Shown here in pieces: positions 1 to 12,129 of a DNA stretch of 64,000 bases. The notes below the pieces were generated by a model. The model made no database searches. It was not told the origin of the DNA and saw only the letters and a program-made list of their open reading frames with translations. Position 1 is the first letter of the stretch. Every line of letters begins with the position of its first letter. The DNA is taken from NCBI RefSeq assembly GCF_902686445.1, contig NC_062224.1:52947156-53011155 (forward strand). The letters run 5' to 3'. Made by a program: the position numbers and the translations under genes. This DNA is from Sciurus carolinensis. Its lineage: Eukaryota; Chordata; Mammalia; Rodentia; Sciuridae.

Positions 1-1536
1 TCCACTTCAGTTTACTTTCCACACTCCAATCATTCCTACACTCCCTCATGGACACATCCAGAAGCTTCTTAATCATTGGCATATCTTAATCCAATCAAGT
101 TGACTATTCAAATTTACCATTGCACTGAACTTCTCTTCGTTCTCAGTTTTCCCTATTTTGGTAAATGGCACTTTCATTCTGTCAGTTGCTTAAGCTTAGG
201 ATTGAGCTCTGCTTATCTCTACACATGGTCGTAGGTGTCCTGTTCAGTTTGATGAGTGGTGATATGACAGCTTTACTCCTGGCAGTTTTAGAACTTGAAA
301 GGCAGAGTCATGTGGATTTTTGTTGTTGTTGTCGTTGTTGTTGGAGAGGTGCCTCCCGACCAGTTTCAGTATTTCTGAGGAAGAATGAGCACAGTAGGCT
401 GGAGGAGCCTTCAATAAGACTTCACTCTTCTGGTTTTCCATCCTTCTGTCAAAACGTAAGTCTTTAGAGTACAGTCATTTTTCCATATAAAGTTGATATA
501 ATGTCCACCCACATCGAGGCCTATCATTTCCTATAGTGGGAAGGCTACAGAATGTGTGAACTTTGATGACTCCAAGTAGTCCCTTGCCTCTTCGTGTGAA
601 ATATAAACCCCAGCACCTGTTTACTGTCTTGTTGGTTGAACTGAGATCTTGGCCCCCCACTAACTGCTTCTGGGTTTAGGATCCTCAGTCAGTTAGAAAA
701 GTTCATTTGAATTTTCTAGGTGACTAAAATGAGTCTGGAGGTATGGGGATGATATGAGCTCAGAAATAACTAAGCACATTTTCCTCCACCCTTTTGGTGG
801 GTGAATCAAGTAAATAAATGAAAAACCTAATTTTAAAAAGTTTCCTGTGCAGCTTTAGTCTTTCCAAATCTCATCTTTGATAGTATTTATCCCCTATGGC
901 TTCTGTATCTTATCTTTAGATTCAAGTTCCTGATTTCAACCTTCAGCTGTCCTTTACAACCTCATCTCCAATTATGTTCTTCAAAAGAAGGCTGCCAGGA
1001 TATCTACTTTAGTTCTGTTACTTTCAGGGCACATTGGCCAGTTGATTACAGTCAATCTGTACTTCCATTTGAAAAGTAACTGTGGTGATTATTCTTGACT
1101 TATTCTGATAAGTACTTACTTTATAACAAAGCTGAATAAGATGTTGCATGTAAATTAGGGTAATTCCTGATGGGTAATCACTAGTCCTTAAATCAGTTTT
1201 TCATCCACAGTTTCTCTTTGTTGAGTCTCTGAACTTGCCCCATACATTTCTGCCTTGATGTGATTGATCAGGGCTGTTCCTTTCACTTGCAACAAACACT
1301 CTTTTCCTCCTCCTCAACCATTATGTATGCCCTATCATGAAATAAGGTTCTATCTTAGGCAGATACTTCAGCGATCTTTCCAGGTTTAACTTTTACTGAC
1401 AGCTTAAGCTTCTTTTCCTCTTCTGTAGATTTTCTGCTACCATACAGCTTTGTACACTCCTTCCTCTGATCTCTCATACTTGTGTACCACATTCTTATGG
1501 TACTTTAGTACATTCTGTCTAGCATTCTGGCATTGA
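1..1536. other. Unannotated left flank
   Basis: I see no exon, RNA gene or recognisable repeat apart from the short GTT run listed separately. Open frames here are short and lack coding character. If the exon at 1562-1746 is real, this is intron of the same + strand gene. Confidence 0.4.
320..343. repeat. Short (TTG)n microsatellite
   Basis: About eight TTG units with one interruption (a C in place of T). Simple sequence only; the cysteine run it encodes in one frame is not evidence of a gene. Confidence 0.85.
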
Positions 1537-1561
1537 CATTCTAGTCCACTTCCATTCCTAG

Positions 1562-1746
1562 TCTCCAAGCCCTTGAGATCTGTAAAAACTCATCGACCTT
1601 GGAGGAAAGCATTTGGAGAGGTTGATCTGTCCCAGGAGGTGACTCAGGTAGTGGTGAATGAGGAAGGTGACATTCAGAGAGCCAGACAAGTTTCATCCAA
1701 ACTAGTGGCTGAAGTGATTGCTAACTATACTGTAGTTGCTGACTAA
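1562..1746 (+). CDS. Candidate terminal coding exon of an unrecognised gene
   Basis: A frame of 60 codons (after two bases that would complete a split codon) ends in TAA at 1744-1746. It reads SKPLRSVKTH then RPWRKAFGEVDLSQEVTQVV and finishes ANYTVVAD. The residue mix is protein-like: charged, few Cys or Trp, no low complexity. Just upstream, 1540-1561 is pyrimidine-rich and ends in AG, a fair splice acceptor, and a branch-site-like ctgac/ttgac lies near 1533-1537. The frame is closed upstream by TGA at 1534, which fits an intron boundary rather than a processed pseudogene. I cannot name the protein and see no domain. A chance open frame remains possible, since 60 codons is short. Downstream 1747 to about 2175 would be 3' UTR. 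Confidence 0.45.
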
Positions 1747-2066
1747 TGTTCCATTATTCCAGTCTATGTTCTTGATATAAAAATGCTAGAGAATCTCAAC
1801 ATACTGCTAATGTGTAATAGGAGGCAAACTTGGCCTATTTTTACTCACATACTCCCTTCTGCTATTATCTGTGAATTGGAGTCTAGAAACACATGGAAAA
1901 TATCTTCCCCCTTAAATACACAAAAAGTCTCCATCATTTGCTTATAAGTGTTCTTCACAGGCTCATAGAGCCACACCTTATAGGAGTGCTCTTCCTACAG
2001 ACCAGAGGGCATAAGGGAGAAGGAAGGAGTTGCCCTAATGTGACTACTTTGCTAAATTTTAAAAAC

Positions 2067-2068
<2 letters not shown>

Positions 2069-2109
<41 letters not shown>
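2069..2109. repeat. (TG)n microsatellite
   Basis: About 20 uninterrupted TG units. The CVCVCV run translated here is an artefact of the repeat. Confidence 0.97.
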
Positions 2110-2112
<3 letters not shown>

Positions 2113-2150
2113 GACTCTGTAGTGCTTGGAAACTGCTTTAGAGGAGTGTA

Positions 2151-2156
2151 ATTAAA
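2151..2156 (+). promoter_or_regulatory. Possible polyadenylation signal (ATTAAA variant)
   Basis: ATTAAA lies about 400 bases after the stop of the candidate exon, just beyond the TG repeat. It is the common variant of the mammalian signal and would give a short 3' UTR. It occurs often by chance in AT-rich DNA, so it only adds weak support. Confidence 0.2.
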
Positions 2157-2924
2157 ACAGAAGAACTTTTCTGTATCCAATTTTCAATTTTCTCAATATA
2201 GTATAACGTCAAAGAAGGCCTTAAGCTCAAAATTGCATTCTGTCTTAGGACCATTAAAAATGTTGGAAAAGTCTGTTGTCATCAGATTAGTCCAGGGACC
2301 TTGCCTGGATACTGGCTGGCTAGATTTGACTGCCCACCCACATAAGAAATAGGCAGATGTCAGAAAATGGAAAAATGAATTTTATGTAACTTGATCAAAC
2401 TGGGGAGAAAGAGTAACAAGTCCTCATCCTATCCACGAAAAAGATAGACTTGAGCTCCTAGTTTTCTTTGGCTTGCTTCCAGTAGACCTCAAGGTGGGTG
2501 GCAAGTCCTAGAACTCCTATTGATCGTATGAAGTCATTGCACTTGGGAATAATTTGCAACTTTGATTGTTCAAAGTCTGGGAGTATTATTAGTGTTAGGA
2601 AAAAACTGACTCAGAAGCATAAACAATTGTTTTCTCACTTATCCTTCCTCTGGCTTAAATTCTGAGTAGGCGTGTGGCTGAGTGTGTCTTGGGAGGATGA
2701 GAATGTGGGCCTCACAGGTGCATGTTTTACTATAAATCTTCAGGATTCTCCAGATTGACTAGGGGAGGGCAGTGTTTGGAGGTAGAGGACAGGGAACAAA
2801 GTTTGGTTATTTTCAGATTACCATAAAAATAGCTATTCTAAACCTAAATAAGCACTATTCTCTCAGACCAATCTGCTACTTTTTATAGATGTTAAAATAA
2901 AAACATTTGAATATAAAATTCCTA
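2157..2924. other. Unannotated stretch
   Basis: I see nothing identifiable here. No long frame, no SINE boxes and no LTR ends were noticed. Confidence 0.4.
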
Positions 2925-3060
2925 AACCATGCTTATATACATTATATTTAATATTCATATCAACCCCATGGTCTCATAAGGCAGGCCTCTTCATTTGTAT
3001 AGGAACAGAAAGGAAAGTTCAGGTGATGACATTATCAAGGGTCACTGGAAGAAGAGAACT
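2925..3060 (+). repeat. Ancient MIR3/L3-type fragment (probable)
   Basis: The run of motifs (accccatggtctcataaggca, then a GAACAGAAAGGAAAG block, then a CAAGGGTCACTGG block) follows the order of the mammalian-wide MIR3/L3 repeats: a plural-region 'cccatgaggtagg', a 'gaggaaactgaggc' and a 'caaggtcacacagc' segment. Heavily diverged, so family level only. Confidence 0.45.
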
Positions 3061-3084
3061 AACATATAGGCCCAGGGATGAAGG

Positions 3085-3250
3085 TCACAGCCTGGAGCAC
3101 AAATCCTAGACTTTCACTTTACAAATTAGAAACTTGGGCAAGTGTTATAAAACCTCCAGGCCTTAGTTTATGCATCTGAAAAGTTAGGATGACAATATTC
3201 ATCCTGCATGATTTGTTACAAGGGAAATAACATAAAAGTTGTATTTCAGA
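3085..3250 (+). repeat. MIR SINE fragment
   Basis: The segments AACTTGGGCAAGTG, AACCTCCAGGCCTTAGTTT and GCATCTGAAAAGTTAGGATGA match, in order, the core of MIR (the 'cttgggcaagt', 'cctcagtttcctcatctg' and 'aaatggggataat' parts). MIR is an ancient tRNA-derived SINE shared by all mammals. Confidence 0.75.
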
Positions 3251-3434
3251 TACCAAAATGGTCTAATAATCACTGAAGGAAAAATTTGTGACAGGTAATC
3301 TATGTTTTCCTTCCTGGGACTACCTAGTTATACCAATCAAATTCCTTGGCTTCTTCTTATGGCAAAAGTTTCAGAGAAAAAAAGACCTGATGGCTATATA
3401 GATCCTTAAAATTGCTTATCTTTCATTTTATTTA

Positions 3435-3803
3435 AGGGACTGTGTTGCTCAAATTTATATTACTATAATACTTGAGATAAATATATTTTAAGAAAGAGAA
3501 GGTTAATTTTGAATCACATTCTGAGGTTTCAGTACATGGTCAGTTGAACCTGTTGCTTGGGCCCATGACAAGGGCCCTCATGGAGAGAAAACTGTTTACC
3601 TATGGTGACCAGAAAGCCAAGAGAGGCACAGAAGGGACTGGGGTTCCACAATTCCCTTCATATGCACGTCCCCTGTGCCTTAACTTCCTTCTAGTTGGTC
3701 CCATCTCATGATGGTTCTACTAACTCCCAATAGCACCATCCTGGTGATCAAACCTTTTAACACATGGGGCTTTGGGAGACATTCTGAATTCAGAGTATAG
3801 TAG
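3435..3803 (-). mobile_element. MaLR-type LTR fragment
   Basis: Read on the minus strand this has the order of ERVL-MaLR LTRs: a gap-then-'tgatcaccagg' block, 'ttgggagttagtag', 'catgatgggacc', and at the left end the 'agtattatagtaatataaat' segment. It resembles the copy at 22786-24395 in layout, including the catggcaggg/catggagag section. The 120-residue frame on the minus strand at 3680-4042 partly overlaps it and is not a gene. Confidence 0.55.
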
Positions 3804-5313
3804 GAAGCACTAAAACTTCTGGAAAAATAAAATAACATGTTTCCTGGTAAATAATCTCCCTGTTTGTTGCATTCCATCTGAAGTCTGAAAATAAAGTTTT
3901 CTTCCCTGTTGATTCTGTCCTTTTTCCACTTGACAGAAATAGATGACTCATTTCTCAAGGTTTGGTCATGGCAATGATTTAAGGTTTTCAAATTCACCAG
4001 CAAATCAACTAACCTATCAAAACTAAGGCTGAATTTAGACACAGAACCAGATTTTCTTTGTCCCTGAGTTGTTAATTCAAACCCTGAATAATTCTTTGGA
4101 ATGTAAGTCTAACTTGCTGTCTCCATGCCCTTAAGCTGTAGATTGTCCCCTAAATAAATAAGTTAGTCACTTATTTTTTATAGGCACAAATTCCAAGAAT
4201 ATGCTATTCTTTGCCATCCTCTTCCTGTTAGGTATTTGATTTTAAGACAGTATGTTTTTTTCTGCCAGTGAATGTAATTATCTCAAATCATGAACATAAT
4301 GCCTTTGTTTTATTTTACCATTTTGCTAATTTTGCATTTTTCTCATCAAAATTGGTGTGTTCATTCATCCAAAAGCACAATCAGCAATGCCAAGAAAGAC
4401 TCTGGAATCTAGATTGCCATAGGTGTTTTAAAAAAATTTTTTTAAAAATAACTTGGCAATATTAGAAAACAGAATACAAGATCAACAAGTGCCTTGACAA
4501 CAGAGAACCGACTGTATAAGCATTAGGGACAATGGAAAGCAGCTTTCAGTGCACACTGGTTCCTGGTAGAGAAACCCTATATTGCTAAGGCCCTGGGGTA
4601 ATAACCCCTTCGTGCATCCCATGATCTTTTGTTTATTAAACTGTAAAGGCAGTTCTCTTCTTCTGGACTATTAAGTGGACATTTTAAGAAGAGTACAAAT
4701 GGTAAACCTATAGAACATTATAATAGCCCAAGTAAAAAAGAATCATAGTTAATCCGTTCATCTGTTTATAAGGATGCATTAGTTTTGATTTGTTTTAGGT
4801 TTTGTTTTGTATTTCACCTACTGAACTCAGTGACTAACAACACTCCAAAGTTGTAGAAATTGGCTAATTGAGGCACACACTAGAATGCTGAAATTCTTCC
4901 CATTTTGTGTGCCTGTCTCCCTGATGGGTTTGGTACATTTTTAATCCATTGCTCCAAATGCCTGAGGTATTCTCATGTGTCTTTCGATGATAGATTGCAT
5001 TTCATTAGATGGTAATTTAATATCCTCTAGGATTCACTTATTACTCTGAGACCCAATTGGAGAGGATTTTGGAAACATGTTATGTTATGATTATAGATCA
5101 ACATTCATATTTAAACTTTCTGGCATTTTATTTCATGATGCTGGGTCATATTAATGTTCAGTAGATGAGTGTAGTGAATAAAAAGATGGATAAGTGGAAA
5201 AACACTTATGAAAGTAAAAAACCTAAGTTGTTGACATGACTAAGAATAGGTGGCCTAGCCTTACTTTCATTGGCACAGTGGGAACAATGTCTGTCTCATG
5301 GGATTGTTTTGAG

Positions 5314-5315
<2 letters not shown>
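3804..5315. other. Unannotated stretch
   Basis: AT-rich unique-looking sequence. No gene, RNA or confident repeat seen. Confidence 0.4.
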
Positions 5316-5317
<2 letters not shown>

Positions 5318-5376
<59 letters not shown>

Positions 5377-5383
5377 AGAGAGA
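5318..5383. repeat. (AG)n microsatellite
   Basis: More than 25 AG units, with AAAGAG variants at the right end. The serine/leucine run on the minus strand comes from this repeat. Confidence 0.97.
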
Positions 5384-6764
5384 AACAACTTTGGGAGCCA
5401 CTAATAACTCTATTCAAATGTAATGTGATGGTTTCTTTTTAGTAATATGATTTTCTAACATTATGAGAAAATAATATATTTGATGAATAAAATTTTGAAG
5501 GTTTTACCTATTTAGGTAATATTAACAGTAACTAATTTGACAGAAGCATTTTGAAAATATGGAACAGTTCTTTCCTTCATTAAATAAAGCATAATGAACA
5601 TAATTTAACCTTATTTTAATGACTTGTGGTTATTATTGTAAAGTGTGAGGCAAGGCAATGATTTTTTGTTGATGATTAAGGTTTGGAGGACCGATGGCTC
5701 CTTCATTAAATCATTAAGTGGCTTTAGAGCACTTTGCTTGCCTAATTAGGTTATTCCCATCACCAGTCACTTCTCAGTAGCCTAAAAATATGGCATTATT
5801 GTTTCTAATATTAAGTCTTGAGAACTTGGATAAAATACAATTTAAAAGAGAAAATAGAAATCTAAGCCATTAAGAGTAATCTGGGTTTACCTAAAATGAA
5901 GGTAAATGTTTTTTAACACTGAAAGTGGAGTGATTGTCTGTGCTACAAAAGTGGCGAAACCTTCCCTGCTGCCCAGTAAGCCACTTCTTTGCTCTTCCCT
6001 GTCTTCAGCAGCCTTTCGTACATCAGCCCATATTTATAATTGTGTTATGGCTCTGCCAGTTGCCTCTTCTGTAACAGTGTGGTAACCTCGAGGGCAAAAA
6101 TGATAAACTTCTGCCTTATGTATATAAAAATATACACATAAGGGATTTGCAGGGTCTCTTTCTCTGGCTCTGTCTCCAAACAGGTCTGATATGAGTCTTT
6201 TCAGAATGACTGCAAAATTGTGAAGTCAAAACGTATTAAATGATAATCTTACCTGATCATAAAATTCAGGATTGATTAATCCAGGTTTCTCTTTTAAGAT
6301 AAATGTTTTTTATTTTAGAGAGTTTTTATCCTCTTGGCAAATAAAAGGAGGGAGGCAGGAGAGAAGGGCATATATATGAAAATTCATTTTTTTTCCTACT
6401 CCAAACCTTTGGAAACTAATTGGCAACAAAAGCCTGAGTGGTGATTGGAGCACCTTGTACAGAAACTGGTAAACTGGATAATGATAATGAATGTAAGCAG
6501 ATTCTAGACAACCAGAAACTGAATATGCTGTGTTGTCTGTGTTACGATGGTTTCCCACCCTGCCGATGGCTGATGGCTCTTCTGAAAGAAACCCACAGAG
6601 TGGGTGTCAGCAGTCCTGGGAGATTTCCCTTAGGGATACAACCAAGAGATCCATTGAGAGTAGGGCATATTTTTTTATGCCTACAGTTACCTCTTCTCAG
6701 CTGAGGTAATATGAGAAACAGGCTAGTTGAGAACCCTCCTAGGCACTGGAGATGCCAACTGTAA

Positions 6765-6765
<1 letters not shown>
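5384..6765. other. Unannotated stretch
   Basis: No gene or confident repeat recognised. The 82- and 88-residue frames at 6310-6704 overlap on opposite strands and have no coding character. Confidence 0.4.

Positions 6766-6801
<36 letters not shown>
6766..6801. repeat. (AC)n microsatellite
   Basis: About 18 uninterrupted AC units. Confidence 0.97.
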
Positions 6802-6803
<2 letters not shown>

Positions 6804-7077
6804 GTAACCCTCATGGGAGGAAACCAAACTATAAAGAAACCATGTATATATCACACCCACATTTACTTCTGTTTGACATGTAAATGCCTAATTTAATAAC
6901 TAACAAGAGATGAAGTCATATTGCATTAGCCATAAGAAAAATGTAAACAGTGGGTTCAAAGCAGCAATGTTCTGTTTTTTATTATTGACTAAAGAAATAC
7001 AAATACATTATCACATTCACATAGCAGTAAGGAAGGAACCAATGCTTGAGTTTCTTGAAAAGCAAAACTTATGGAAC

Positions 7078-7184
7078 ATATGCATGTATATACATGTATA
7101 TTTTCTATATATTTATATAAAATATACAGCACCATATATATGTATATATGTATATATATGTATATACATACATACACACACACA
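7078..7184. repeat. (TATG/TA)n then (CA)n simple repeat
   Basis: Alternating tatatg, tata and finally cacaca units form an imperfect compound microsatellite. The Tyr/Ile/His-rich frames on both strands are by-products. Confidence 0.85.
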
Positions 7185-7703
7185 GTTTCCTATTGTTACA
7201 GAACAGATTACCAAAAACTTCCTAGTGACTTAAAACAACACCTGCTTATTATCTCAAAATTTTATGGGTTGGAAACTTAACTGAACCCTCTGCTCAGAGT
7301 CTTGCAGGGTAGAAATCACGATGTCTCCTAGGAAAGTTTTGTTCAATTTATTCTACTGCCTTTCCTATTCTCATCCTCTCACCCTTCTCTTCATTCCCTT
7401 TTGTCTACTCCAATGACTTCTATTTTCTTTAGGTTTGAAATTGTTTCCAAATAAAAAATATTTTTTATAAAAGTTGTCTGCCAGGCCACATTCTTATCTG
7501 AAGACCCTAATAAGGGAAATGAAAGGAAGGAAGGGACGGGGGTCCCAGTATCCTCTTCAAGGGCACACCTCCAGTGACCCGAAAGTACCCCAGTAGGCTC
7601 CACCTTTTAAAGGTACCATTACCTTTCATTAGCACAATCTTGGGACCAAGCCTTTACTACATGGACCTTTAGGGGATACTTAAGGTCCAAACTATAGCAC
7701 AAT
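7185..7703 (-). mobile_element. MaLR-type LTR, diverged
   Basis: The left end (tattgttacagaacagatta, ccaaaaacttcctagtgact, taaaacaacacctgc) and the right end (ggtccaaactatagcac) are the two termini of a reverse-oriented MaLR LTR. The middle (about 7270-7480) is too diverged to follow and may hold an insertion. Confidence 0.55.
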
Positions 7704-7914
7704 GGCACAGGAAACTATAATAAAAACTTTCAGAGAGGAGAAAAATGGGGAACACAAGCCAGGAAGTCTTCTACAGCAATCAGGTTTACCTGTGATGAAA
7801 AGTGAAGATTCTTTTCCCTGACCATAGGGTGTTTTTTTTGCAGAGTTCAGCATGTGGGCCCTGATCCTGTGCTCACTGTCTTCACACCCTGTCTGCTCTT
7901 CATAAGATTGTTCT

Positions 7915-8195
7915 TATAGGGTTAGGTTTAGGGTTAGGGATAAGGAGTGTGGTAAGAATGAAGGAAAGAAGGACTGTATAGAGGGAAAAGAGGGGTGGGA
8001 GGGGTAGGGGGGAAGGGAAAAAAATAATGAATCAAACATCATTGCCCTATGTAAACGTATGATTACACAAATGGTATGCCTTGACTCCATGTACAAATAG
8101 AGAAAAAACATGTATCCCATTTGTATATAATAATAATAAAAAAAGAAATAATTGATATAATAAATATCCACAAAAAAATGCAAAAAAAAAAAAAG
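7915..8195 (+). mobile_element. A-tailed sciurid-type retroelement 3' end with telomere-like start
   Basis: The left end carries TTAGGG/TTTAGGG-like units (7917-7945), followed by a purine-rich GGGAGGGG-type block, a unique part (aatggtatgcc, catgtatcccatttg) and an A-rich tail ending in 12 A. The same unique part occurs in reverse at 63885-64000, so this is a dispersed repeat. The layout resembles an L1 3' UTR (purine-rich block then A tail). Which L1 lineage made it cannot be told here. Confidence 0.7.
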
Positions 8196-8473
8196 ATTGT
8201 TCTTAGAGCCTTATCCATAACCTCATGAAAGGGAAGGCACAGAGAGTATGCTTTTTTGGGGGCTGCTTGGTTGTTATAAATTGTGGGGCCCAGAGTTCTT
8301 TTGGAGTATGAATATTGACAGGCTTTTCCTTTTTTTCCCCTCCTATCCTTCAGTGATTGATTCCATCTCATCCCTCTGTTCCTGTTTGAATGTCACCTAT
8401 TGTGAGTGGTTTCTCTGGCTACTACCTATGAATAAGTCCTCCATTATTATTTTTTATCCTTATTTGACTACTT

Positions 8474-8490
8474 GTTTTTTTTTTTTTTTG
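8474..8490. repeat. Poly-T run
   Basis: About 16 T followed by GTTTTGTTTTT. It could be the tail of an unrecognised minus-strand retrocopy; nothing flanking it supports that. Confidence 0.6.
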
Positions 8491-8539
8491 TTTTGTTTTT
8501 CATGTTTACCTCTACTGGGTGATTTTACAATTTTCTTTC

Positions 8540-8720
8540 CATAGTGGGTTGATTTGTATCCCCTTAAAATTCATGTCTCCACCAATGTCTGAATATAAAC
8601 TTGTTTGTAAATAGGGTCTTTGCAGATGTAATTGATTAAGTAGAGATAACATCATGCTGGATTTAGTGTGAGTCCTAAATTCAATGACTTATATCCTCAA
8701 AATAAGAGGAGAGGGATAAC
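8540..8720 (+). mobile_element. MaLR-type LTR 5' part
   Basis: The order 'tgatttgtatccccttaaaa', 'ttcatgtctccaccaatgtc', 'aatagggtctttgcagatgt', 'aattgattaagtagagataa' is that of an MLT1-like LTR read forwards. It fades after 8720. Confidence 0.65.
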
Positions 8721-9469
8721 TGGGCATACTACAGTAAAGCAGCCACATTAGTGGAATGGGTGTTATCTAAAATTATAAACTGCTGTGCCCAAAAATCAAG
8801 TCCCATACAAATTTAGTACTTACCTCATACTGTAGTGTTCATAGCTAGATCTCCTAGCTCTTTACAAAAATAAGTTCATCAGATGAAGAGAATTCCCATA
8901 AATAAGGAGTAAACCCTTTACCCAGAGGCATCTGAAGATTTGAATGGGATGAAATAGAACTTTGACCCACAGGATGGTATGTGGATGGCATAGTGTAAGC
9001 CTATGTTTATGGTTATGGTCACTTGAATAAGATGCTTCTTAGTGAAGTTCATATTATGTAAGACCTTATTGGTAACCATTAGAATAGTTCCTTCAGTTAA
9101 GACTATCAAGAAAAAAAAAATGTGTCATTATTAGAATGAACTGATTTCAAGTTTGCCATTGCGATCTGATGGCCAGTGGGCAGAATCTGATTAATGGATG
9201 TATTTTGTTTGATTTGTACAGTATTTTTTAAATGTGGAAAATTTCATATTAATAGTTACTGTTTTCACTAGAAAAATTAGTATGTGAGGTCAAGCTGGCA
9301 GTCCTTGGCACAGTCTTCCAGATTCCCTCTGTTTGGATGGATCACAGGATCCTCAGGGAGACAGTCACCTTACTTCTTATTTCACATAGCTGGCGGTGTT
9401 CCTTTCTGGACCTTCCTGTAGATGATTGAGTTTTCAACCTGTCATCTTGTATAAAAAACCTTAGTGAAC
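8721..9469. other. Unannotated stretch
   Basis: Nothing recognised. Confidence 0.4.
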
Positions 9470-9640
9470 ATTTGGTACCTATCGGGAACTGAAACTGGAT
9501 ATGAAAAGATGATTAAGACAGTCCTACCCCCCTCTGCCCACTTAGATGGTCTATTGGGAGAGACAGGCACTGAAGCAAATAATTATAATGTTAAAGTGCT
9601 ACAGTAGAGGTTTGCATAAAGCATTATAGGAGTTACTGCT
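9470..9640 (+). repeat. LINE-2-like fragment
   Basis: The sequence runs from an ACTGAAACTGGATATGAAAAGATG block, through 'gggagagacaggcactgaag', to 'aaagtgctacagtagaggtt'. This is the familiar order of an old L2-type repeat. Diverged and lacking any frame. Confidence 0.55.
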
Positions 9641-12129
9641 AATTATAACAAAATATCAGGAGAGGAAAATAAACAAAAAGATTCAAAAGTTTTTTGTCCC
9701 TTCTTGTATGAGATGCCATAGATGTGGGGGAAGATTAAAAACAATGCAGAATGAATCTCAGCAAAATACATACTTTCCACTGGGCTTTTTCTTCAATTTT
9801 TTTATATGAAACTCTTTTGCTTACAGAGAACATTTAGTTTGTGCTCCTCTTATCTTTGCCACTGAGTATAGCAATACAATAACAAGGCAGTAGATTTCAT
9901 TTTTTCCCTTTCTTCATGGTGTTAAGCACATGATAAGGTATTAGATTGCTGCTTTTTCAGTGTCATAGAAACAAGTATTAATAAAAAAAATTAAACAAAG
10001 GGCTACTACTACCACCATCAGTGTGTACTCTATTTGGCCAACATTATTTTGATCCTATCAGACTCTGGCCTACATGACACTCTGTGTCAGCTAGTGTCAA
10101 CTATTTGCTTCACTTTTCAGAACCATACTTTCTATTCAGGATGTATGAAACATGACAATTGCTTGGGTAATTATCACAAAAATTCTATTTCATATAAGAT
10201 TTGGTATAGTTACATGAAGGAGAACCATCTCTATAATTTGACATTTATACTTCTTTCTGCTGCTGGACTCTGCCCAAAGGAATTTTCATTACCTTCCAGG
10301 ATAATGCACCAAATTATCTATATTAGTTTCAGGTGGGAAATAATGAAGCATCAGGACCATGATGTAGAAAGCAAAGGTAGTCAAACTCCTTGAAATCTTT
10401 GGATGTTATGCAGATTGATTTTTCTATATGAGAATACTTTGAAAAATGTGATAGGGCTCACCAACAAAGAAGTTTCATCAAAATGAAAGCAAGATATTGG
10501 GCATAATTATTATTATCCAGGCATCTCATTATGACAGTCTAGTGACTCTTCACACCAACCATTTAACTCTGTCTGAGCCTTATTTCTTGACCACAAATGC
10601 CTGTCTCTAATCTCTCCTTACTTCCCTTCATCTCTAACCACTCTACCTTTGTATCCTTTTAGTCCATGTGTTACACATGGTTGACAAGCTATCTGTTTTA
10701 TGTAGCTTTTTTCTCTAATATTTTTTTCTCTCCTGTAAGAAGACTATGGTAAGACTTAAACTGATAAATCCCAGTAAAGAATTAAATACATATTGTTATG
10801 TGGTTGTCACAGTCAAGTGGAATTCATCCTTAAAATTTCTCAGAATTATGGCAAATATTTCTTGAAAGCCAAGATCTTGAATGAAGAGTACCCAGCATTA
10901 TTTTGTATTAAATGTGTTCAGAGCAATGTGAATTCATTTGGTGTGAATTCTTTCTTTAAAACTGAGTGATGTCTGGGGTGTCAGTCTGTACTGAGAACTG
11001 GGGATGTGCCCATCTGTTAAGGAGTTCCCACTGAGCTTGCTGTTAAAAATCCTGCAGTGCTTTTCATTCTTTTACTTCTCCCTGGTCCTGGCCTTCAGGT
11101 TCAGCCCTCTGGAAGGATTGTTGTGACTAGCATTGACCATTATGTTTAAATCTCCAACAGAGCCAGTGTTCTTTGATTTTCTGCTGTCCAGTCCATGTGT
11201 TACTTGTACCTGACCAAAATGACATTTTATTTGAAGAGTGTTAAGTCTCAATCACACTCCAGAAAAATAATAGGAAAGTAATGGGGGGAAATCATTGACC
11301 TTCAAGGTATCTCTTCTGGCAGGTTGGAATATAAGTTCCAAATTCATTTTACTTGACTGTAGGAGTTCTCAGCAGGAGGCACAAAGGGAGCTCTTGGAGT
11401 TACCAGGGACTGACATCTTTCTCCTCTTCTGAAAGAGTCGCTGAATTTGGCTTCATGTAGGTCAACCCACTGTGCAGCATGAACTGGCCCTGCCTTGAAG
11501 ACTTGGGGGTTCCTGATTTGGTTAGCACATGGAGAGTCAACTCATCCTGCAGCATGGAAATGCACATCCTCATAGCTTGTGCTATTGGCACATAAATCAG
11601 GGCAGAATTTATTAATTTTCACTAAAAAAGTAATTATCAAGGATGCTGGAAACCTGTGTTTTCTTGTTAAAAGTAAACTATCTTTTCAGATAAAATAAGA
11701 AGATATTGTGTTGACGACCATGTATTTGAAAAAAAGGGGCACACACAGTCCTTTCCACAGGACTGGGTTAAATGTAGGATGGGCTAAGTTGCCCTCTCTA
11801 CTCTGATGTAAGGTCACTGCTAAAGCTCTCTCAGGCCCCTTATTTTCCCACCTCACTCTAATTAAAACTTTTTCTGACACATAGCTGTGTTAAGCCACAA
11901 GTGTTTATGTCTTTCTGGCCATGGAGCCAGTGTCTAATTTGACTTTGCACATATATGCTCCTATTATATAGCTTTTGTACTGGTAAATCACAAGACAGAC
12001 TAACACCTATCTTTTACGTGTTTTTTTTTTATTTATACTGTCATTTCAAATGTGCCAACTCCAAGTCTGCATTGTAAATATGAGACAGATGTTTTACAAA
12101 GGTGGCACTGTTCATGGACTGGAAGTTGT
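9641..12129. other. Unannotated stretch
   Basis: The longest stretch without an assigned repeat in the left third. A 119-codon frame at 10034-10393 (+) has no repeat overlap but an unremarkable residue mix, no start context and no splice logic; I regard it as chance. Confidence 0.4.

Noticed and set aside
3680..4042. 120-codon minus-strand frame
   Set aside because: Its C-terminal third is antisense MaLR LTR; the rest has no coding character.
5223..5417. Ser/Leu-repeat protein on the minus strand
   Set aside because: Translation of the (AG)n microsatellite.
6989..7280. Tyr/Ile-rich frames on both strands
   Set aside because: They come from a TATG/CA simple repeat.
10034..10393. 119-codon plus-strand frame
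   Set aside because: No conserved-looking motif, no promoter or splice evidence, and a residue mix expected from AT-rich DNA.
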